64,000 nucleotides of DNA from Christiangramia aestuarii (lineage in GTDB: Bacteria > Bacteroidota > Bacteroidia > Flavobacteriales > Flavobacteriaceae). A model generated the notes under the pieces. It had not been told where the DNA came from. It was given only the letters and a program-made list of their open reading frames with translations, and did not search any database. Location: assembly GCF_009735585.1 (NCBI RefSeq), contig NZ_VJVW01000004.1, forward strand, positions 1 through 64,000, given 5' to 3'. Numbering within the stretch: the stretch's first letter is position 1; each line of letters begins with the position of its first letter. This document shows positions 1-8,051 of this stretch, one piece after another. Position numbers and translations under genes: made by a program.

Positions 1-79
1 TTCTACCTCGCCCCAAACGGCTGTTTTTATTAACTCTCAATCTGTTACTGTGAACGCTTGCTCTGTCTCAAAGCGGGTG

Positions 80-107
80 CAAATATACAACGCTTTTTCT
101 TTACCAA
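80..107 (-). promoter_or_regulatory. Promoter-like element, array copy 1
   Basis: On the minus strand, TTG (plus 105-107) is followed after 17 bp by TATATTTG (plus 80-87). This fits the Bacteroidetes -33/-7 consensus TTG/TAnnTTTG. A GCACCCGCTTT block follows downstream. It points out of the left edge. Confidence 0.6.
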
Positions 108-212
108 CCAAAACTTTTTAATAAAATTTTTAGTTTCTTTTTAAAAGCTTCAAACTCAGTTTGATCACCCTCAAATCCTTTAAAGAACATCGCTTCGTTT
201 CCAAAGCGGGTG

Positions 213-240
213 CAAATATAAAACGACTTTTCTTCTCCAA
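213..240 (-). promoter_or_regulatory. Promoter-like element, array copy 2
   Basis: On the minus strand, TTG (plus 238-240) is followed after 17 bp by TATATTTG (plus 213-220) and then GCACCCGCTTT. The spacing is identical to copies 1 and 3. Confidence 0.6.
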
Positions 241-349
241 CCAAATAAAATTCAAAAAAATTTTATTTAATTTTTAATGCCGCATTTGCCTCGCAAGCCT
301 TATCAGTAGTACTTTCAGTGAACTTCTCGCCTCCCCTCGAAAGCGGCTG

Positions 350-377
350 CAAACATACGACGACTTTTCCCTTCCAA
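350..377 (-). promoter_or_regulatory. Promoter-like element, array copy 3
   Basis: On the minus strand, TTG (plus 375-377) is followed after 17 bp by TATGTTTG (plus 350-357) and then GCAGCCGCTTT. The changed base lies in the free nn positions of TAnnTTTG, so the consensus is intact. Confidence 0.6.
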
Positions 378-487
378 CCAAATAAAATTTAAAAAAATTT
401 TTTAATCGGTTTTTAAAGCTTTCATCGCCCCGTATTCCCTATCAGTACTCATGTCAGTGAACTTCCGCCTTGCTCTCAAAGCGGCTG

Positions 488-517
488 CAAATATACAGCT
501 GATTTTTGATTGCACAA
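488..517 (-). promoter_or_regulatory. Promoter-like element, array copy 4 (diverged)
   Basis: On the minus strand, TTG (plus 515-517) is followed after 19 bp by TATATTTG (plus 488-495) and GCAGCCGCTTT. The CCAACCAAA block of the other copies is lost, so this is the outermost and weakest member. Confidence 0.5.
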
Positions 518-667
518 TAGTTTTTCAAATTATTGGTCACTTTTATCTGAAGAGTATATTTTTCAGTAAAAAGAAGAGAAAAAAGCAATGTTTAAGCCCA
601 GCAGTAAAAGAATCTTTCAGCAATAAAACAGTAATAAGAAGAATTCAGCAAGGGTAAATCCGGTTTT

Positions 668-2629
668 CTAGAGAAAAAGATCCCAAACCAGGCCAAATCT
701 TACCATAAAATCGGTGTATGGATAGCCGGGGGCAGTGAAATTATCATTTCCATCAAGCAGTTCATTTAAATGCTCCAGCTTAAAAAAGATCCTGGCCTTA
801 TCCACCTTTGCATTAAAGAAAAAGTCTGCTACGGGGAATCCACCTAATTCCTGATCGTTCTGAACATAGAATTCTGCCAGCACCGGATCGTAAGCATTCA
901 TCTGATATTTGAAAAAATAATTAAAAGTAAAACCTGTTTGCAAGTACAAAGCCTGGTCGAACCAATAGTCCTTATAATAAAAGGAGTTCCTGGTAACAAA
1001 TTCCGGAAGGTTCAAAACACCCACTCCCTGCAGGACATTCTGGTACATTACCGTATTAGCCAAACCGAATAAACCGAAATCAAAATCCTTTTCGGCTTTA
1101 AGTTTTAAATAACGAACCTGCTCACCTGCCTGGAAGGGCTTCACCAGGCTATCTTCGCCCAGCGCGAAATAAGTATAATTCTCGACCTGGGAAAGACTTG
1201 CAAATAAATCAACGATCTTTTCAGACTTAAAATAGGCGAATAGCCTTTGCGAGATGACATTATCAAAATCATTTCGCCAGTTGTAATTCTTATAATCGCT
1301 TTGATATAGAAGGAAGTTAAAATTAGGAGCCGTACTGTTCTGATTTATCCCAAAACGAATCAAGTTCTCCTTATCAAATTCATAAGAGGCAGTAGCGGCA
1401 AGATAATTTCCTGAGAAATCATCAGCTAGATTCAACCTGCCCTCTCCTTCAACTTTAAAGCCTCCAATTTGTTTCTTATAAGCACCACCTATATGTAGTA
1501 AATTTCCTTTAAGCTGATTACCGATGGTATCACCGGGACTTATAAAGACTGAATTATAGTAATAGTCATAATTGGTATGCCCCACTTTGAAAGAAAGATC
1601 ACCGGCGATATTATTGGAATAATTCACTCCAGCTTCATTATATAGGGTTTTAAGCCTAGTTTCATCTTTTAAATCCGAGCTTTCAAAAGACTCCCCGAAT
1701 ATCTCGTTGACTGCATTATCCTGTTTAAACAGGAATTTCTTGTAACTATAATCGAAAGTATGCACAAGACTAAGCCTGTTAAGTGAATCTGAAGGTTTGG
1801 TGATCACATATTCATGATCAAGAAAAAACCGTTTCCCGAACAAAGTGCTCTCGGCATTTTCGAAATTCACTTCCAGTACCGACCTATCATCGAATTCAGG
1901 TTCTTTAGCAATATACTGCTCTATAGCCAAGTCAGTTAAACCGCCATTTTCCTCATTCAGCAGGTCCTGAGAAACAAAATGACCCTTGGCGTGATACCTA
2001 CCGTTATCTGAATCATAACTAAAACCCATTCTCAGGTTACCCGTACTGGTTAAAATATGTTGATACTTACCAAGTGCCCTGGTACCTTTATAAGCGATGA
2101 ACATGTTCAGGTTTTCTGAAGTATTGATCGTAAAAAAGGCATCCAGTTGCTGACCCTGCTCCGGTACAGTTTTGAAATAAAGCTCTGTCCACGGCGTAGG
2201 CACGTGATAATAGTAAATATCCTCGACTTCCATAAAGTTGAAATGCCTGGCACGCGCACCAAATTCGGGAAATGCTTTTTTATAATCTTTTCGTAGACTC
2301 AGGCTATTATATGTTTGCCCGGTATTAGAAAAAGAAAGCAGTTCAAAATTATCTTTTCTAAGGTAATTGAATTTATAATCCTTACGAATGCTAAGGGTGG
2401 TGTCGAGGGATATGGTATCCTTATGAATGGAAATGATCTTATACTCCTTTACTTTTGGCATGCTGTCTTTGCCAGTTTTCACCCCTTCTTCTGAACGAGA
2501 CTGGTTTCCCGGCTGCCTATTTGGAGAAGGCCTTTCTGAAGGTGACGGGCTCTGCGGTATATCCGGTTCCTGAGCCCAGACATTAGAAATACTACATAAA
2601 ACCAACAGCAGGAAAAGTATGTTTTTCAT
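668..2629 (-). CDS. Putative outer-membrane beta-barrel porin (Porin_10-like)
   Basis: A secreted protein of 653 residues. It starts with a signal peptide ending near VWAQ, then a proline/serine-rich stretch (about residues 20-45), then a long region rich in alternating aromatic and polar residues that reads as beta strands, ending in a terminal WDLFL-type strand usual for outer-membrane barrels. The open frame extends 25 codons further upstream, but the ATG at 2629 places the signal peptide at the N-terminus and lies 18 bp after a TATTTTTG box. I recognise it as the uncharacterised Bacteroidetes putative porin family; what passes through it is unknown. It follows a SusC/SusD pair but is separated from it by a terminator, so it is probably transcribed on its own. 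Confidence 0.75.
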   Translation of the reverse strand: MKNILFLLLVLCSISNVWAQEPDIPQSPSPSERPSPNRQPGNQSRSEEGVKTGKDSMPKVKEYKIISIHKDTISLDTTLSIRKDYKFNYLRKDNFELLSFSNTGQTYNSLSLRKDYKKAFPEFGARARHFNFMEVEDIYYYHVPTPWTELYFKTVPEQGQQLDAFFTINTSENLNMFIAYKGTRALGKYQHILTSTGNLRMGFSYDSDNGRYHAKGHFVSQDLLNEENGGLTDLAIEQYIAKEPEFDDRSVLEVNFENAESTLFGKRFFLDHEYVITKPSDSLNRLSLVHTFDYSYKKFLFKQDNAVNEIFGESFESSDLKDETRLKTLYNEAGVNYSNNIAGDLSFKVGHTNYDYYYNSVFISPGDTIGNQLKGNLLHIGGAYKKQIGGFKVEGEGRLNLADDFSGNYLAATASYEFDKENLIRFGINQNSTAPNFNFLLYQSDYKNYNWRNDFDNVISQRLFAYFKSEKIVDLFASLSQVENYTYFALGEDSLVKPFQAGEQVRYLKLKAEKDFDFGLFGLANTVMYQNVLQGVGVLNLPEFVTRNSFYYKDYWFDQALYLQTGFTFNYFFKYQMNAYDPVLAEFYVQNDQELGGFPVADFFFNAKVDKARIFFKLEHLNELLDGNDNFTAPGYPYTDFMVRFGLVWDLFL

Positions 2630-2647
2630 ATAAGAAGTAATCTCCCA

Positions 2648-2655
2648 CAAAAATA
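2648..2655 (-). promoter_or_regulatory. Promoter -7 box for the porin gene
   Basis: TATTTTTG on the minus strand fits TAnnTTTG and lies 18 bp upstream of the chosen ATG at 2629. I see no clear TTG at the -33 position. It sits between the upstream terminator and the gene, which suits an independent promoter. Confidence 0.4.
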
Positions 2656-2692
2656 TAATAATTAAATAAAGCTGTAGGAAGTTTATGAAAAC

Positions 2693-2724
2693 AAAAAAAG
2701 CCACTTCTTTCGAAGTGGCTTTTG
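2693..2724 (-). terminator. Rho-independent terminator after the SusD-like gene
   Basis: A 9-bp perfect stem (plus 2699-2707 with 2712-2720) with a 4-base loop is followed on the minus strand by a T run from the A tract at 2693-2699. It lies about 25 bp past the SusD-like stop codon. Confidence 0.8.
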
Positions 2725-2744
2725 TATACTAAAGCATAAATTAT

Positions 2745-4166
2745 TTAGTAACCTTCATTCTGCTCTAGGTTCGCATTTACATCAACTTCTGCAAATGGAA
2801 TTGGTAAAGCAAAGTTATAGCTACCGTAGGCAGGACCTCCATGCGTTTGAAGAATTGAATCTGGAGCAGGGATATCCATTTCAGTTCTAGCAAGATCATG
2901 GAATCTAAATCCTTCAAAGGCTAATTCTTTTCTACGCTCTAAAAGGATATTATCTTTAGTTGCTTCAGAGTATGAAGAAGCACCTCTGTTCTCAGGGATC
3001 ATATTTAACCAGGTAAGTGCTTCTGCAGCATTTCCTGTTTCAAGAAGAGCTTCAGCATAAACTAAAACCATCTCTTCATATCTAATCACCGCGATGTTAT
3101 CTTCGTAAGGTGCAGTAGATGGGAACTTCCCAACATTTCTTAAAGCACCATCAGGATGAAGACCGATCACAGTCTCAGGAGCTAAGGCAGTTGCAGGATC
3201 ATAATCTGAAACTCCTCTAATATCTCCATCTTCGTAGATAGCAGCAAGGTTAGGCAAAGCTACCACATCCCCGTATGAACCAGTTTGATAGATATTCGCT
3301 AAACCATTGATACCAGGGTTATCGGTTGGTGTATTTGCAATTTCGAAAATCGCGCTTACATCAGAATCAGTATCAAAAGCAGGAAGGAACTCATCTCTGC
3401 TTAGTACATCAAATTGTCCTGAATTAACAACAGCCTCAGAAGACTCAAGTGAAATTTGCCAGTCCTCGAAATAGTTTGCGATTCTAGCTTTAACAGCAAG
3501 AGCACCCCAGGTAGTCATATACTCTTTCGAAGGAGCATTTAGACCTTCAGACATCAGGCTTACAGCCATGTCTAGATCGTCATATGCAAATTGCTTAACT
3601 TCTCCAGCAGTATTTCTAGCTGGGAAAAGATTGTCGTTATCACGGAAAGCAGTCACATAAGGAACACCTAAAGCAGATTCTCCGCCACCACTAACGTTTT
3701 GCTGACCGTAAAACTGCAGCAGGTTAAAATGTGCTAAAGCACGTAGAGCGTAAGCCTGACCTTTGATATGGTTGATACGATCCTCGTCACCAGATAATCC
3801 CTCTGCACCAATAACAACATTGGCAGAACCAATAACGGTGTACATTCTAGCCCAAAGCGTTTCAGCAATTCCAGATTCTGAGTTAAGGTCCATCTGAGCC
3901 TCGATCACAAAACGGTTTGAGTTTGCATTCGAATAGGTATTGTCGCTCATTACCTCACCAAGGATGATAAAATCCCTACCGTAGTAATCTGAAAGAGACA
4001 TACGGTTATACGCTCCGTTCAAAATTACTTCAATATCGCCAGCTGTACTAACGCTGGTTTCAATACTCTTATCCTGAGCCAGGGTAGGATCGAGATCCTC
4101 CTCGGAACAAGAGGTCATTAATCCTAAGGATAATGCCGATATTATTAGATATTTATTAAATTTCAT
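2745..4166 (-). CDS. SusD/RagB-family outer-membrane lipoprotein
   Basis: A surface lipoprotein that forms the lid of a SusC-type TonB-dependent importer and binds its ligand. The signal peptide ends in LMTSC with the lipidated cysteine at residue 20, followed by SEEDLD. Acidic residues right after the cysteine fit the known surface-export signal of Bacteroidetes. The helical body contains family-typical stretches such as RALAHFNLLQFYGQ and, near the C-terminus, LLERRKELAFEGFRFHDL. At 473 residues it is at the short end of the family. The ATG at 4166 is preferred over an upstream TTG two codons earlier. It starts 9 bp after the SusC-like stop, so the two are co-transcribed. No glycoside hydrolase, sulfatase or regulator lies nearby, so the substrate cannot be inferred. 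Confidence 0.92.
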   Translation of the reverse strand: MKFNKYLIISALSLGLMTSCSEEDLDPTLAQDKSIETSVSTAGDIEVILNGAYNRMSLSDYYGRDFIILGEVMSDNTYSNANSNRFVIEAQMDLNSESGIAETLWARMYTVIGSANVVIGAEGLSGDEDRINHIKGQAYALRALAHFNLLQFYGQQNVSGGGESALGVPYVTAFRDNDNLFPARNTAGEVKQFAYDDLDMAVSLMSEGLNAPSKEYMTTWGALAVKARIANYFEDWQISLESSEAVVNSGQFDVLSRDEFLPAFDTDSDVSAIFEIANTPTDNPGINGLANIYQTGSYGDVVALPNLAAIYEDGDIRGVSDYDPATALAPETVIGLHPDGALRNVGKFPSTAPYEDNIAVIRYEEMVLVYAEALLETGNAAEALTWLNMIPENRGASSYSEATKDNILLERRKELAFEGFRFHDLARTEMDIPAPDSILQTHGGPAYGSYNFALPIPFAEVDVNANLEQNEGY

Positions 4167-4175
4167 AGTCAATTA

Positions 4176-7100
4176 TTAAAAGTTTACGTTAACACTAAAA
4201 GAGTAAGTTTCTACAGGAGGAGTAGTCAACCTGGTGAATCCATCAGCTCTTACTTCAGGATCAAGTAGTAATCCGTCATCCTTTACCCATGTAGCAACGT
4301 TAGTTCCTCTTAAGGTCAAAGATAATCCATCTACTCCTAAATCCTCAGCCCATGTGCTTGGAAGATTATAACCAATAGCAACATTCTTAAGTCTTACATA
4401 ATCCCCATCGTACAGGTGTCTTGAACTTGTAGCGTGGAAGTTATTATTCTGACCATAAGATAGTTTTGGAACATCGGTAACGTCTCCAGGCTGTTGCCAT
4501 CTATCTTGTAATTCAGTAGCTCCGTTAAATGTACCTAAAGTAAAGCTGTTTGTTCTTAGGTAGAACTGAGCATATTGCTCATAGATCTTGTGTCCACCAG
4601 CGAAATAAGCATTAGCCTCTGCGAAGAAACCTTTGTACTGAATTCTGGTACCAAGACCTCCTGAATAAGTTGGAAGAGGGTTAGCTCCCTGCTCAACTCT
4701 TTCTGCCTCATTATAGTTAGAGGTAACTTCACCATCTACACCATTTAGGTACCATGTTGGAAGTCCAGTCTCAGTATCTACACCTGCCCAGGTTCTCATG
4801 AACCAGGTATCTGCAGGAAGACCTACCTGTACTGTTCTATATGAACTACCCGCTCTTAAATCGAGCTCTTCTCCGTCTGCACCTCTTGCAAGATCAAGAA
4901 CCTCGTTCTCTACCGTAGAGTAGTTAGCATTCACGCTCCAAAGGAAATCCTGAGTTCTGAAGATATCTACAGAAAGCTGAGCTTCAAAACCTTTGTTCTC
5001 CATTTCTCCAACGTTTCTATCTTGGTTATCAAAACCAGTAGTTAAAGAAAGTGGAACAGGCTGAAGAAGATCGTTGGTTACCCTTCTATAGTATGCTAAG
5101 GAACCAGAAACTCTGTTATCCCAAAGACCATAATCAATACCTACGTCTAAAGACTCACCTTTTTCCCAGGTAAGATCTGGGTTACCAAATTGAGATGGGA
5201 AAGCTGCCCCCATATTGTTATAATCTGCAGAATAAGATAGAAGTGCCTGGTAAGCATTCAATCCTACAGAGTTGTTACCAGTGATACCGTAAGAACCTCT
5301 AAGTCTTAAAGTGTTGAATAAACCTCCACTCATAAAGTCTTCTCTATGTAAGTTCCAAGCAACCCCTACAGAACCAAAATCTCCAAAACGGTTTCCTGGT
5401 GCAAACCTAGAAGATCCTTCTCTTCTATAAGTAGCATCAAATACATAACGACCGTCATAGTTATAGTTCAATAGACCCAGGTAAGAAACATTGATCCAGT
5501 CTGAAAACTGTGAATCTGCATCAAAGTTCGCACTAGCAGAGTTGATATTGATCAAACCATCTGTTGGAAAGTTTTCTCCATATCCGTACAGGTAAGAATT
5601 CTGGTTGTTCTGGTATTCAAAAAGACCAGTTAAGTCAAAATTGTGATCTCCAAAATTAAAAGCGTAGTTAAGAGATCCCTGGTAAACCCAGTTGTAGTTC
5701 TTCTCATCACTAGCCTCAGACCATCCGTTAAGATCATCTGCATCACCTTCAATTCTGTTAACAAAACTCTTATATTCAGTCAACTGGTAATCAAGACTAA
5801 TTCTGTTCGAGAAAGTAAGTCCATCAATAAGCTCCCAGTCTAATTTTGCATTACCAATAGCACGTGTTAACATGTTACGGGTAAAGTTATTATCTAAAAC
5901 ATAGAATATGTTAGGCAGGAAACCATAAGTAAGATCTGTATTTTCAGTTCCATCATCATTGAATCTCTCATTGAAAGGGTTCATAAGAGTTCTGGTGATG
6001 AAAGGGTTAGAGAAGAAAGACCCCTGCTCTAGGATAGGGTTCTGCTTTACGTTAGAAACGTTAGTAGAGAAAGAGAAATCTACGTTATCTCTTAATTTAC
6101 GATCAAAATTGAAACTTCCAGTTACTCTTTCAAAATCCAGGCTATAAACTGTAGCTTCAGTGTTGTTATAACCTAAAGAGGCATAAAAACTAGATTGCTC
6201 ATCTCCACCGCTGGCAGTGAAAGTATAACTTTGAGTTAGTGCATCTTCATTTTTAATATTCTGATCCCAGTTGTAACCATCGGTAGCAGGATCAAAATCT
6301 AAAATAGCTGAAGGAGCAAGACCAAAGTCTGCTGCAAGTTGGATAGCGTTATCCTGAGTAAACCCAAAATCACCATTGTCACCGTTCGCTCCATAAGAAT
6401 TCACTAATGACTCAACAACTAGAGGGTATCTCTGAGAAGCTGTTAAAAAGGATCTTTTGTTATAAGCATCATTTGAGAAACCAACATTGGTGTTAAAAGA
6501 GAACTTAGTCTCTCCAGAAGCACCATTCTTAGTAGTGATCACGATAACACCATTAGATCCTCTAGCTCCATAAGCTGCAGTAGCAGAAGCATCTTTAAGT
6601 ACCGTAATGCTTTCGATATCCTGACTGTTGATAGTAGACAATGGGTTAAGTGAACTAATGTTATCACTACCTGCATTGTTATTATTTACAACCGGCACAC
6701 CATCGATTACGTAAAGCGGCTCGTTACTCAAAGTAAGGGAGCTGATACCACGAATACGAACATCCTGGGTAGAACCAGGAGTACCAGAAGACATGGAGAT
6801 CTGTACACCGGCTACCTTACCTTGAAGGGCCTGCTCTACAGATGGAACTGGAATATCTGCCAGCTCTTCACCACCTACACTAACAGAAGATCCTGTCACC
6901 TCATCAACTCCTTTGGTGCTGTAACCTAATACAACAACCTCATCAAGGGCAGCAGCATCTACTTTTAAAGTAACATTAATCACACTGGAATCACCTACTT
7001 GTACTTCCTGTGTTTTAAAACCTACATAACTAAAAACAAGCGCTCTAGACTGGTTCATAGTTATCGAGTAATTACCATCAAAATCGGTTTGTGTTCCGTT

Positions 7101-7250
7101 TGAGGTTCCTTTGACAATGACGTTCACCCCTGGAATAGGCAAGCCATCACTGTCAATAACCGTCCCGGTGACGGTCCTGTCCTGTGCAAAAGCGATTTGC
7201 ACTACTAACACTAGCAAAAGTGTCAGCAATCCTTGTAATCTTTTTTTCAT
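4176..7250 (-). CDS. SusC/RagA-family TonB-linked outer-membrane transporter
   Basis: A TonB-dependent import channel of 1024 residues. The order is: signal peptide ending AFAQ at about residue 23; a carboxypeptidase-regulatory-like domain (about 26-100, VTGTVIDSDGLPIPGVNV); a DEVVVLGY TonB-box region near 105; a plug domain (about 115-240, with VAGVQISMSSG and LYVIDGVPV); and a 22-strand-type barrel ending in SVNVNF. It heads the SusC-SusD unit. Which ligand it imports is unknown: the pair has no enzyme genes around it, unlike a standard polysaccharide-utilisation locus. It is divergent from rnhB across a 170-bp gap that should carry its promoter, though I could not find a clean consensus box there. 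Confidence 0.95.
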   Translation of the reverse strand: MKKRLQGLLTLLLVLVVQIAFAQDRTVTGTVIDSDGLPIPGVNVIVKGTSNGTQTDFDGNYSITMNQSRALVFSYVGFKTQEVQVGDSSVINVTLKVDAAALDEVVVLGYSTKGVDEVTGSSVSVGGEELADIPVPSVEQALQGKVAGVQISMSSGTPGSTQDVRIRGISSLTLSNEPLYVIDGVPVVNNNNAGSDNISSLNPLSTINSQDIESITVLKDASATAAYGARGSNGVIVITTKNGASGETKFSFNTNVGFSNDAYNKRSFLTASQRYPLVVESLVNSYGANGDNGDFGFTQDNAIQLAADFGLAPSAILDFDPATDGYNWDQNIKNEDALTQSYTFTASGGDEQSSFYASLGYNNTEATVYSLDFERVTGSFNFDRKLRDNVDFSFSTNVSNVKQNPILEQGSFFSNPFITRTLMNPFNERFNDDGTENTDLTYGFLPNIFYVLDNNFTRNMLTRAIGNAKLDWELIDGLTFSNRISLDYQLTEYKSFVNRIEGDADDLNGWSEASDEKNYNWVYQGSLNYAFNFGDHNFDLTGLFEYQNNQNSYLYGYGENFPTDGLININSASANFDADSQFSDWINVSYLGLLNYNYDGRYVFDATYRREGSSRFAPGNRFGDFGSVGVAWNLHREDFMSGGLFNTLRLRGSYGITGNNSVGLNAYQALLSYSADYNNMGAAFPSQFGNPDLTWEKGESLDVGIDYGLWDNRVSGSLAYYRRVTNDLLQPVPLSLTTGFDNQDRNVGEMENKGFEAQLSVDIFRTQDFLWSVNANYSTVENEVLDLARGADGEELDLRAGSSYRTVQVGLPADTWFMRTWAGVDTETGLPTWYLNGVDGEVTSNYNEAERVEQGANPLPTYSGGLGTRIQYKGFFAEANAYFAGGHKIYEQYAQFYLRTNSFTLGTFNGATELQDRWQQPGDVTDVPKLSYGQNNNFHATSSRHLYDGDYVRLKNVAIGYNLPSTWAEDLGVDGLSLTLRGTNVATWVKDDGLLLDPEVRADGFTRLTTPPVETYSFSVNVNF

Positions 7251-7420
7251 TATTTGTTAAATTTGAATTAGCCAGCGCCAAAAATCATAATAAAAACTTA
7301 ATAATCCAAACAGATATTAGCTTTAAAAGATCAATTCTTTAACATTATCGGCTGAATATCCAAAATTTAACGTTTGTCCTAGGAGAAAAACCTTGCAAAA
7401 AATCTTAAAAAAAACCTTTT

Positions 7421-8017
7421 ATGTTAACCCCATATAATACCGCGCTAGTAGTAGCGGGCACCGACGAAGCAGGACGAGGTTGCCTAGCCGGACCCGTTAC
7501 GGCAGCGGCTGTAATTTTACCAAAAGACTTCAAAAGTGAAATTTTGAATGATTCTAAATTAATGAGCCTGAAAAACCGGAACAGCCTTAAAAACACAATT
7601 GAAGATTACGCAATCGGTTTCGGAGTCGTGCATGTTTATATGGAGGAGATCGACCAGATCAATATTTTGAATGCCTCTATTCTGGGAATGCACAGGTCTC
7701 TGGAAAAATTAAGCGTGACACCAGAGATGATCATTGTAGACGGGAATAAGTTCAAGAACTACCTCGACATACCGCATGAATGCATCATCAAAGGTGACGG
7801 TAAATATCTAAGTATTGCTGCCGCTTCGGTCCTGGCCAAGACCTACCGGGACAGCTACATGGAACAAATTCATGAAGAGTTTCCCATGTACAACTGGAAG
7901 CAAAACAAGGGCTACCCTACCAAGGAACACAGGAAGGCCATCGAAGAATTCGGAACTACCAAATACCACAGGAAAAGCTTTAAACTCCTGCCAGATCAAT
8001 TGAAAATTGAATTTTAA
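7421..8017 (+). CDS. rnhB: Ribonuclease HII
   Basis: Cleaves RNA in RNA/DNA hybrids, including single ribonucleotides embedded in DNA, in the cytoplasm. All hallmarks are present in 198 residues: the TDEAGRG motif with D15 and E16, VDGNK with D107, KGDGK with D126, and the following [10 protein letters not shown] stretch. The length is typical of the family. The ATG at 7421 leaves only a short leader before the first strand. The next gene follows after 34 bp on the same strand and is probably co-transcribed. Confidence 0.97.
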   Translation: MLTPYNTALVVAGTDEAGRGCLAGPVTAAAVILPKDFKSEILNDSKLMSLKNRNSLKNTIEDYAIGFGVVHVYMEEIDQINILNASILGMHRSLEKLSVTPEMIIVDGNKFKNYLDIPHECIIKGDGKYLSIAAASVLAKTYRDSYMEQIHEEFPMYNWKQNKGYPTKEHRKAIEEFGTTKYHRKSFKLLPDQLKIEF

Positions 8018-8051
8018 GTTTCTATTTTTGTCCTAATCCTAACCTGCTTCT

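Larger units (their letters stand above)
40..520 (-). repeat. Four tandem degenerate ~135-bp units with promoter motifs
   Basis: Bases 1-667 hold no convincing gene. Four units recur with a spacing of 133, 137 and 138 bp. Each carries, on the plus strand, AAAGCGGSTGCAAAYATA, then a short GACTTTTC-like stretch, CCAACCAAA (copies 1-3), and a run of A and T. Copies 3 and 4 also share an upstream block containing CAGTGAACTTC. Read on the minus strand, each unit is an AT-rich block, TTGG, 17 bp (19 in copy 4), TAnnTTTG and GCASCCGCTTT. Copy 4 is the most diverged. The array would drive transcription leftward out of the window, so the target gene is not visible. Tandem strong promoters of this sort often precede rRNA, tRNA or translation genes, but that is inference. 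Confidence 0.7.

Noticed and set aside
40-520. CRISPR array from the regular repeats
   Set aside because: Only four degenerate units, repeats and spacers do not have CRISPR-like lengths, and the conserved parts are promoter boxes; no cas genes are near.
451-657. 68-codon open frame on the plus strand in the promoter array
   Set aside because: It runs through the fourth promoter unit, has no family resemblance and an odd composition; the repeats explain this sequence better.
2745-7250. A polysaccharide-utilisation locus
   Set aside because: SusC and SusD alone do not make one; no carbohydrate-active enzymes or regulators are adjacent.
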